A DNA stretch of 50,370 nt from Rathayibacter sp. VKM Ac-2759 (GTDB lineage: Bacteria; Actinomycetota; Actinomycetes; Actinomycetales; Microbacteriaceae). Every line of letters starts with the position of its first letter. Position 1 is the stretch's first letter. The stretch is from the NCBI RefSeq assembly GCF_009834225.1, contig NZ_CP047178.1, forward strand, positions 1 through 50,370, written 5' to 3'. The notes beneath the pieces are model-generated. The model did not search any database. It was not told the DNA's origin and worked only from the letters and a program-made list of their open reading frames with translations. Positions 44,795-50,370 of this stretch are shown here, piece after piece. A program made the translations under genes and the position numbers.

Positions 44795-46738
44795 TCATGC
44801 GGCGGTCGAGGACCACCAGAGCGACCCGGGGGCGAGCATGCCAGTGCGTCCCCAATGCAGCGCCTCGCGGTGATCGCCGCGGCCGGCGGCGTCGCGGGGG
44901 TAGAGCGGCCAGACGCGCTCACCAGCGGTGCTGTCCTCGAACAGGGGCCGGCTCGATACGTGTCGGCGTCGGGGGCGTTGCCTGGCAGAGGACGAACGGT
45001 GGGTCAGCTCGGCTTGCCACCAGGCCCACACTTCGCGCTCGACGTCGTAGCGGTGCGCTCGATCCGTCAAAGCTCCGTCGACGCCGATCGCGCGAGCGGC
45101 GGCGGTTCGGCGGTCGCGCTTGGCCTGGGTCCAGCCGTTGGTGTGCTTGACGATCAGGCGGTGGGTGCGCAGGCGGGAGAGGGCGGTGGCGGCGGTGCGG
45201 GTGGTCACTCCCAGCAGGGTGGCGGCGGCGTCGACGGCGAGGGTCCCTTCGCGGCGCAGCAGCGCGTACGCCTTCCCTGCCAGGTGTCCGAGGCCGGCGC
45301 GGGTGAAGAGGTCGTGCCGAGTGTCCGTGAGGTCCGCCTCGAGCGTGGTGAGCAGCATGGTTCGTTCGGTGAAAAGCGGCCCGGGGGGGCGGGGGTTATC
45401 AGTGGTTGTGACCGGACCTTGCAGGGAGCCTGTGGAAAAGTGCTCGGACAGTCGCCATTCGCTGGCGTTGGATCCGTCCGCGCGGACGACGAGCTGCACG
45501 TAGCCGTCCTCGCGCAGCGTCCGCAGGGCGCTGGCGGCCGTGGTGCGGCCCAGGCCCGCCAGGAGGGCGAGGTCGCGGATGGAGGCGGCGACGGTGCGCT
45601 TGCCGGTGTGCAGGGTCAGGTAGGCCAGGGCGGTGAGGATCGTCTTCTCCGACGTCGCCCGCTCGCTCCGACCCCACCGGCCCGGACTCACCCGGAACCG
45701 GTCGAGGAGGGCGCTGACGGCGCCGACGAGGCTGTCCAGCTCCGCCAGGTCGCTCGGCTCGCGCTCGGGCGGGAGAACGGCGTGCAGCGCCGCGTACTGG
45801 CGTGCCTTCTCCCACTGCCGCGCCAGGCGCTCCGCGGCCTCGTCGCGCGCGCGGGGCCGGCGGTGTCCACGGCCGGTGTTCTTGGTCCGGTAGTGCTCCA
45901 TCCCGGGCGCGGTCCGAGCGGCGTGCTCGACGTCGGTCAGGGACCAGCCGGCGTGAGCGGCGGAGAGCAGACACATGAACGCCGTCCACGACGGATTCGC
46001 GCCGCCGCCGGCCGTGGCCATGTAGACGGCGCCGGCAGCGCTGAGCGACCGGTGCGTGTGGTGCGCCGTGGCGGCGGGTACTGGGGGAGTGGCGTCGACG
46101 CGCAGCGGCGGACGGGACGCCTCCAGCGCGGCCGCCACGGCCTCGACCGCGGCCGCGGTGACGGTCGTGTCCAGCAGCTCCTCTGCGCGGCCGCGCAGGA
46201 CGCTCGAGAAACTGCCGTCGCGGTGCGGGGACAGCGGCGGACGAGCGGCACCGGTGCGCGGATTGCGGAGCATCCCGTGATCCAGCGTGCGGAAGTTCGC
46301 TCGAGCGGCGATCGCCAACCGGGCCACCAGCTCGGCCGGAGCACCTTCCGCGAGAGCGACCCACAGGTGGCGACCTCCCGTTCCGGAGGACTGGCAGACG
46401 ACATGAGCAACCTGGTGAGCGTCGAGGACGGTAGAGAGGGCGTCGCAGTCATCCGCGGCCTGCTCCATGAGGTCGGCGTCGACGCCGCGGGAGTCCTTAC
46501 CGTCAAAGTCGAAGCACAGCAACCGGAACGCTCCGGCGTCGTCAGTCAGGTAGATCGCCCACGGGGCGGCCGGAGCGACGGGCGAGACGGGGAACGCGGC
46601 CGGATATGCGTTCTCGTCCAAGCGCCCGTAGGCATCCGGACGCATCGTGCGCACCGCGGCACGAGGGCTTAGCCGGCGCGTCAGTGCCCACGGTCCGGAA
46701 AAGGAGTCAACTTCGGCGTTTTGGGCGTGCGAAGACAC
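44795..46738 (-). CDS. Primase-polymerase-like plasmid replication protein
   Basis: A 647-residue protein. The N-terminal 250 residues resemble an archaeo-eukaryotic primase: LLCFDFDGKDS with Asp-77/Asp-79, SSGTGGRHLWVALAEG with His-124, and RNPRTGAARPPLSPHRDG. The middle is helical; residues 400-560 hold two winged-helix modules (ASIRDLALLAGLGRTTAASA; VDAAATLLGVTTRTAATALS). This matches Rep proteins of actinobacterial plasmids that prime and initiate replication. The GTG at 46738 is my choice among several starts; ATG 46645 is the next. An RHH gene and terminator lie upstream. Confidence 0.75.
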   Translation of the reverse strand: MSSHAQNAEVDSFSGPWALTRRLSPRAAVRTMRPDAYGRLDENAYPAAFPVSPVAPAAPWAIYLTDDAGAFRLLCFDFDGKDSRGVDADLMEQAADDCDALSTVLDAHQVAHVVCQSSGTGGRHLWVALAEGAPAELVARLAIAARANFRTLDHGMLRNPRTGAARPPLSPHRDGSFSSVLRGRAEELLDTTVTAAAVEAVAAALEASRPPLRVDATPPVPAATAHHTHRSLSAAGAVYMATAGGGANPSWTAFMCLLSAAHAGWSLTDVEHAARTAPGMEHYRTKNTGRGHRRPRARDEAAERLARQWEKARQYAALHAVLPPEREPSDLAELDSLVGAVSALLDRFRVSPGRWGRSERATSEKTILTALAYLTLHTGKRTVAASIRDLALLAGLGRTTAASALRTLREDGYVQLVVRADGSNASEWRLSEHFSTGSLQGPVTTTDNPRPPGPLFTERTMLLTTLEADLTDTRHDLFTRAGLGHLAGKAYALLRREGTLAVDAAATLLGVTTRTAATALSRLRTHRLIVKHTNGWTQAKRDRRTAAARAIGVDGALTDRAHRYDVEREVWAWWQAELTHRSSSARQRPRRRHVSSRPLFEDSTAGERVWPLYPRDAAGRGDHREALHWGRTGMLAPGSLWWSSTAA

Positions 46739-46872
46739 AGCAATGTGGCTTACGATGAGGTCACTTCTCCTCCCTCGGGTGGGGATGGATGAGGCCCGGC
46801 CTGAGAAACCGGTCCTGATCAACTGCTTCACACCGTTGGCCCTGGTAAGCGTTGGTGTGGAGCGAGAGCTTC
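46739..46872. other. rep leader region
   Basis: 134 bases between the rep start and the upstream terminator. It contains CACACC (46829-46834) and GGTGTG (46854-46859) and the words CCTGAGA and CCTGATC (a TPP-aptamer look-alike, rejected). A copy-number control RNA or iteron region could lie here; no exact repeats longer than eight bases were found. Confidence 0.3.
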
Positions 46873-46900
46873 TAGGCCCGTCGCGTGAGCGGCGGGCCTA
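46873..46900. terminator. 12-bp hairpin terminator between the RHH gene and rep
   Basis: TAGGCCCGTCGC (46873-46884) pairs with GCGGCGGGCCTA (46889-46900) with one T-G wobble and a GTGA loop. It lies six bases after the stop of the leftward RHH gene. Confidence 0.7.
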
Positions 46901-46905
46901 ATGCG

Positions 46906-47136
46906 TTAAGCGCTGTCGATGGGCAGCTCCTCGGAGTGTTTGGTGTCCGCCGGCCACCAGACGGGGAGGCCGGCGTCGGTCGTCTCGATGCTGTCGACCA
47001 GCTTCTCTAGGAACACTGCTGCTGAGACGTCTGCCCTTTCGGCCAGTTCTTCAAGACGCACCTTGGCGTCCTTCTCGATGAGCCATCCCGTGCGTACGGG
47101 CTCGCGCCTAGTGCCACGAGGAAGCTTGGATGCCAT
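46906..47136 (-). CDS. Small RHH-like protein upstream of rep
   Basis: A 76-residue protein: RTGWLIEKDAKVRLEELAER then ADVSAAVFLEKLVDSIETTD, a ribbon-helix-helix pattern. It may be a CopG-type repressor of rep or an antitoxin without visible toxin. TAGGTT six bases before the ATG at 47136 suggests a leaderless mRNA. Confidence 0.6.
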   Translation of the reverse strand: MASKLPRGTRREPVRTGWLIEKDAKVRLEELAERADVSAAVFLEKLVDSIETTDAGLPVWWPADTKHSEELPIDSA

Positions 47137-47193
47137 GCGCTTAACCTACCGCTGGATACATCAGCAGTCGTCCGACACGCGCACTGGTCGGGT

Positions 47194-48267
47194 TCATGTT
47201 GCGTCGTAGTGCGCGGAGAGGCTGTCTGCGACGGCGGTGATGTGTTGCGGGTTGTCGGCGCGGATCGTGCTTGTGAGGTAGGCCACGGTGAGGCGTCGAC
47301 TGGGGTCGGTCCATCCCAGGGTGACGTTGCTGCCGTTGTGGCCGAAGCTGCTCGGGCTGCTTGCCGTTCCAAGTGGCGGGTAGGGATTGGGGGAGGGGCC
47401 GCCGAGCTGGAAGCCGCTGGCCCACGCAATGTGTTCTCGAGCCCAGGCATCGACCTGGTTGCGGTGGCTGGCCGTCGTCGCCGCCGCAATGGTCTGCGGG
47501 CTGACGACGTGCGCTCCTCTGGTGTTGACACCGCCGGCTGCGAGCATCAAGTAGAAGACGGCAAGATCGCGAGCTGTCAACGAGAGGCCGGCGCTCGGGA
47601 TGATGGCGGATCGCGTGACGGAATGGTTGAGGGCCGCGGCAGCGATGTGTGTGCGCAGGGTAGAACCACGCATCGGCACAGCTCGATCCAAGACGTCCTC
47701 GTTGAGGCCTAAAAAGGTGTCGGAGACGCCGATCGGTCGTAATAGCTCGGTGTCGAGCACGTCTCGCAGCGAACTGCCGGTGGCTCGCTGGATGACCTCT
47801 CCGAGGATGAATCCGAACGCGAGGAACTGGTAGGCAGGCTGGCTGGCTCCTGTCAGCCGGGGCCGTGCTCGCTCGATGTTGCGGATCGATCGTCGCCAGC
47901 TCGTCATGCTGAGCATGTCGCCCAAGTCTGTGCGAGCGCTCGCGAATCCTGACCGGTGGTGCAGCACGTCCCGCGTGGTGATGTGGGCTTTCCCGTGTGC
48001 TCCGAATGTCGGCCAGAGTGCGGCAACAGGTTGATCGAGGTCAAGGACACCCTGCTCCGCGAGATGATGCGCGAGGATCGCGATGTAGGGCTTGCTGGCG
48101 GACCACGCCCAGAAAAGAGCGTCGTGGTCGACGTGCTGTGCGTAATCGACCACGGTCTCGCCGTCGTGGATGACAACGAGTTGCGCCGCACCGGGACGAG
48201 ACCGCACGAGGCGTTCAGTCGCAGCGAGTTCGGCCGGGAAAGCTCCGGTCGTTCGCTCAGGTCCCAC
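47194..48267 (-). CDS. Beta-lactamase-fold serine hydrolase (class C-like)
   Basis: A 357-residue protein of the class C beta-lactamase / esterase EstB superfamily. Catalytic SASK (Ser-x-x-Lys) in LFWAWSASKPYIAIL, DLDQPVAALWPTF, TTRDVLHHRSGFA, Tyr in PAYQFLAFGFILGEVIQRAT (replacing Y-x-N) and HNGSN in SFGHNGSNVTLGW (the H-x-G counterpart). Family members hydrolyse esters or D-amino-acid peptides; resistance to beta-lactams is unlikely. No signal peptide, so probably cytoplasmic. GTG 48267 is preceded by TACAGT at six bases, again leaderless. Confidence 0.85.
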   Translation of the reverse strand: MGPERTTGAFPAELAATERLVRSRPGAAQLVVIHDGETVVDYAQHVDHDALFWAWSASKPYIAILAHHLAEQGVLDLDQPVAALWPTFGAHGKAHITTRDVLHHRSGFASARTDLGDMLSMTSWRRSIRNIERARPRLTGASQPAYQFLAFGFILGEVIQRATGSSLRDVLDTELLRPIGVSDTFLGLNEDVLDRAVPMRGSTLRTHIAAAALNHSVTRSAIIPSAGLSLTARDLAVFYLMLAAGGVNTRGAHVVSPQTIAAATTASHRNQVDAWAREHIAWASGFQLGGPSPNPYPPLGTASSPSSFGHNGSNVTLGWTDPSRRLTVAYLTSTIRADNPQHITAVADSLSAHYDAT

Positions 48268-48344
48268 AGGCGCACTGTAACTCGGACGGGGCTGCGTCCT
48301 CGGAAGCGAGGCCGCAGCCTACCCAGAGCGGTAGCGTGGGCGGC

Positions 48345-49004
48345 ATGGCTCTGCGCTCTGGATTGGGCGCGTCGGATTACTCGCGGCGCGTGAACGCCGC
48401 GGTACGACAGTTGACGGCGCGGGCCGGCCTGTCGAACAACGAACTGATCCGCCGCTCCGGCATGTCGCTGAACTACTTCTACACGCGGATGCGAGGAGAA
48501 GCGACGTTCGACACCAACGACCTGGACTCCATCGCTCAGGTCCTCGACATCGACGTCGCGGACATCATCGCCACCGCCGACCGCATCGGGTCAGCGCCAG
48601 AGGCTACTGCCGAATCCAAAGACGCGGAGCGAACCGCAAGGGTCACGGTCAACGGGTACGAACTCGCGCGGCGCATGCGCGTGCTGCTTGGCCCCGCCCC
48701 GGCCAGCGAAGGCATACCGGGCATTCCTGCCGAGAGGCTTGAAACCCTTCTCAATGCCGCCGAAACCTTCCACGCCCGCCGCGCCGAGCTGGAAGCAGTC
48801 GCACGGCACCTAGACATTCCCGCGGCGTTCCTTCTCGATACTTCTCCATCCGCGTCGGCCGCACGCATAGAGGCAGAAATTGACCTAAGGCATGCACTGA
48901 GGGAGCAAGGTGCACAGCCTGTCGCTGCGCGCGCCCTCGGCGGCTTAAATGCACAGGCGATCCGAGCGGTCGCGGCATCCATTCGATCCATTCGGAAGCA
49001 GTAG
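48345..49004 (+). CDS. XRE-family HTH regulator
   Basis: A 219-residue protein. The first 75 residues are an XRE/Cro HTH: VRQLTARAGLSNNELIRRSG, MSLNYFYTRMRGEATFDTND, DLDSIAQVLDIDVADIIATA. A second helical domain follows, with ERLETLLNAAETFHARRAEL and AVARHLDIPAAFLLDTS, which looks like a repeated HTH-like module. TAGCGT lies seven bases before ATG 48345. Its stop shares a base with the next start, so the gene trio is one operon. Confidence 0.8.
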   Translation: MALRSGLGASDYSRRVNAAVRQLTARAGLSNNELIRRSGMSLNYFYTRMRGEATFDTNDLDSIAQVLDIDVADIIATADRIGSAPEATAESKDAERTARVTVNGYELARRMRVLLGPAPASEGIPGIPAERLETLLNAAETFHARRAELEAVARHLDIPAAFLLDTSPSASAARIEAEIDLRHALREQGAQPVAARALGGLNAQAIRAVAASIRSIRKQ

Positions 49005-49528
49005 TGGGCCGGATGTCTGATCCATGGCTGCCCACAGATGATGTTCGCACCGCTGCGCGCGAACTCTTCGACTGGTTCATTGCAGGGGGGAACGTTTCGG
49101 ATATCTCGGCCGTGGTGCGCCGTACGGCCGAACTCATCGGGACGCCCATCAGCGTTGAGCCGGCCGGCGATGACCGCTGGGAAAAACTCATGGGACTCAC
49201 CGTCGCGTATCTCGACGAATACGGCGTTCCTGAGAAGTACGGCGTACTCATTCGGCAACAGGAGATTTACTACCAGATCTACTGCGTGCTACACGAGCTG
49301 AGCCACCTGCTTTTTGGTCACCCGCCAAGCGAAATCGAGGCCCCTCAGCAGCTCGACGTCCCGGAGCGAAACGGCGTTCTCCTCCACGCTCGATTCCTGG
49401 TGTGGGACAACGAGGAGCTGACTCCGGCCGAACGACGGCAGGAGGCGGAGGCGGAGGAGTTGGCACGCCTGCTCGGAACCCTCGTGATGCACCCGCGGTA
49501 CAGAGACGGCGAACGGACCTTCGGCTAG
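49004..49528 (+). CDS. ImmA/IrrE-family metallopeptidase
   Basis: A 174-residue protein with the zincin motif HELSH (97-101) in YCVLHELSHLLFGHPP, a downstream EAEAEELARLLGTLVM supplying the third ligand, and an N-terminal helical region. Coupled to the XRE gene (TAGTG) and the following membrane gene (TAGTG). ImmA/IrrE peptidases typically cleave a partner HTH repressor, so the XRE product is the probable substrate. GTG 49004 or ATG 49013. Confidence 0.85.
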   Translation: MGRMSDPWLPTDDVRTAARELFDWFIAGGNVSDISAVVRRTAELIGTPISVEPAGDDRWEKLMGLTVAYLDEYGVPEKYGVLIRQQEIYYQIYCVLHELSHLLFGHPPSEIEAPQQLDVPERNGVLLHARFLVWDNEELTPAERRQEAEAEELARLLGTLVMHPRYRDGERTFG

Positions 49529-50370
49529 TGAGTCCGATCGAGCGCGTCGCGTTCATCACGGCATTCGTCGCGGTTGCTGCGATCTTCTTCGTCCGCATCC
49601 CCGCCGCTTTACACAGGAGGCAGGCACGCGCAGCGTGTGCCGCAGCCGGTGTAGGCGCGGTGGGGCTGTTCTGTCTGGGATCGGTACTGCCTCTCGATGA
49701 CGTCGACACTCTGCTCGGCGGAGGCAACACGTACTACTTAGTGATGTGCATATCCGCGACTTTGGCTTTCTGGCTTATGGGGGAGAGCGCAATCGATGAC
49801 GCATCCTTCCGCCTTCGCAACGCCTGGCCGGTCCTCGTTCTCATCGTCGCCTTCTCGGCTCCCTTCTTTTTCATCGAGCGCGGACCCACGTCACCAAAGT
49901 TCAGCCACCAACAGATTCACCAGTTGCCGATGCTATTCATGGCGTGCGTCTACCTAGCCGGTCTCGCCGCGATCTGCGCCCGACTGCTCTGGAAGATTCG
50001 GCGCTATCCCATCGCCGCCTACTGGCCGATCATGCTCGGCGCCGTCCTCGTCATTGCTGGGACCGCGACCGAGATTTCCGCGTCTCTTCTCGACTACGCA
50101 TCGAAACAGCCGTCAGCCACGGCCACTAGTCTTTATCTTGGCTTCACACCCTTATTCTTTCCCGGCGTCATTCTCGTCATCTCCGGAATAGCAAGCTTCG
50201 GCGTCAGACGATGGCTGCGGGATCGACACATCATCGCGAGCACACAGGCACTCTTGAGCGTCATCGCAGAGCACGGCATCACCCCGCCTCCCTCCCTGCC
50301 CAAGGGAGAGACAGACAGCGAGGCGCGACTGATGACTCTCTGGCTACTCGTGATCCGCCTGCGCGACGCC
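49528..50370 (+). CDS. Multi-pass membrane protein of the XRE/ImmA trio (partial)
   Basis: Open from GTG 49528 to the window end, 281 codons without a stop. The first 230 residues hold about seven transmembrane helices (VAFITAFVAVAAIFFVRIPA, VLVLIVAFSAPFFFIERGPT, LPMLFMACVYLAGLAAICAR, YWPIMLGAVLVIAGTATEIS, PLFFPGVILVISGIASFGVR), then a cytoplasmic region. Size, topology and the trio order match the MAB_1171c-type putative transporters that accompany XRE and ImmA/IrrE genes in Actinobacteria. Truncated by the window edge. Function unknown; a membrane sensor or exporter is possible. Confidence 0.75.
   Translation, partial: MSPIERVAFITAFVAVAAIFFVRIPAALHRRQARAACAAAGVGAVGLFCLGSVLPLDDVDTLLGGGNTYYLVMCISATLAFWLMGESAIDDASFRLRNAWPVLVLIVAFSAPFFFIERGPTSPKFSHQQIHQLPMLFMACVYLAGLAAICARLLWKIRRYPIAAYWPIMLGAVLVIAGTATEISASLLDYASKQPSATATSLYLGFTPLFFPGVILVISGIASFGVRRWLRDRHIIASTQALLSVIAEHGITPPPSLPKGETDSEARLMTLWLLVIRLRDA

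Noticed and set aside
46780..46830. TPP riboswitch-like words (CCTGAGA ... CCTGATC) in the rep leader
   Set aside because: The words are on the plus strand, opposite to rep, with no thiamine gene downstream and without the second conserved helix. Treated as coincidence.
47194..48267. Beta-lactam resistance gene
   Set aside because: SxxK is present, but the Y-x-N motif is changed (YQF), there is no secretion signal, and the general esterase/peptidase branch fits better.

Overview
The window looks like part of a conjugative plasmid, or an integrated plasmid-like element, from a high-GC actinobacterium, most likely a member of Microbacteriaceae (Curtobacterium/Rathayibacter/Clavibacter relatives). 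Reasons: strong GC bias with GC-rich third positions, many GTG starts and ATGA/GTGA overlaps, an Lsr2 nucleoid protein, an actinobacterial type IV secretion block (SCO6880-type protein, VirB4-like and VirD4-like ATPases, DUF4913 protein), ANTAR and BrkB proteins, and small gene families that I associate with Microbacteriaceae. No tRNA, rRNA, CRISPR array or DDE insertion sequence was seen. All family calls are from reading the sequence; no database search was run.

Layout. 0-0.95 kb: end of an unknown gene and two convergent winged-helix genes, one with a promoter nested in a 14-bp inverted repeat. 1.0-11.9 kb: one rightward conjugation operon (lipoprotein, cell-wall hydrolase, pilin-like protein, VirB8-like and VirB6/TrbL-like proteins, SCO6880-type protein, VirB4-like ATPase, small membrane proteins, VirD4-like coupling protein, DUF4913 protein). 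12.0-14.75 kb: lower-GC insert with an OLD/RecF-like ATPase and a Toprim-like DUF4276 partner, a probable defence pair. 14.8-20.1 kb: mobilization block (relaxase, MobC-like protein, accessory protein) with a candidate oriT and divergent plasmid genes. 20.2-31.7 kb: three serine recombinases (20.2, 21.0, 30.8 kb) with candidate recombination sites; the cargo between the second and third is chromosome-like (GntR/DUF1648 pair, PRC-DUF2382 proteins, BrkB-family membrane protein, GAF-ANTAR regulator and paralogous small proteins).

31.7-39.4 kb is an island of defence or DNA-modification genes, the first half visibly lower in GC: a P-loop nucleotide kinase, a thymidylate-synthase/hydroxymethylase homologue and a protein resembling the alpha-glutamyl/putrescinyl-thymine pyrophosphorylases; a HigA-ImmA/IrrE-like gene with a small upstream partner; a divergent C5-methyltransferase/PD-(D/E)XK endonuclease pair; an RHH regulator under a perfect 16-bp palindrome; and an HNH protein. 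39.5-47.1 kb is the plasmid backbone: lsr2, parA and an RHH parB-like gene, small backbone genes, an ArdC-like antirestriction protein, a structured non-coding region, and a primase-polymerase-like replication protein with an RHH gene upstream. 47.2-50.4 kb: a beta-lactamase-fold hydrolase and an XRE / ImmA-IrrE / multi-pass membrane protein trio running off the window.

Three cross-cutting observations stand out. Five backbone promoters (parA to the ArdC-like gene) carry the same near-palindrome AAYAGTACTRTT over the -10 box, suggesting one shared plasmid regulator. About fifteen genes have a TANNNT-like -10 hexamer 5-7 bases before the start codon, pointing to leaderless mRNAs. The three-gene kinase/TS/pyrophosphorylase-like operon looks like a compact nucleotide- or DNA-base-modification system and is the best candidate for undescribed biology.
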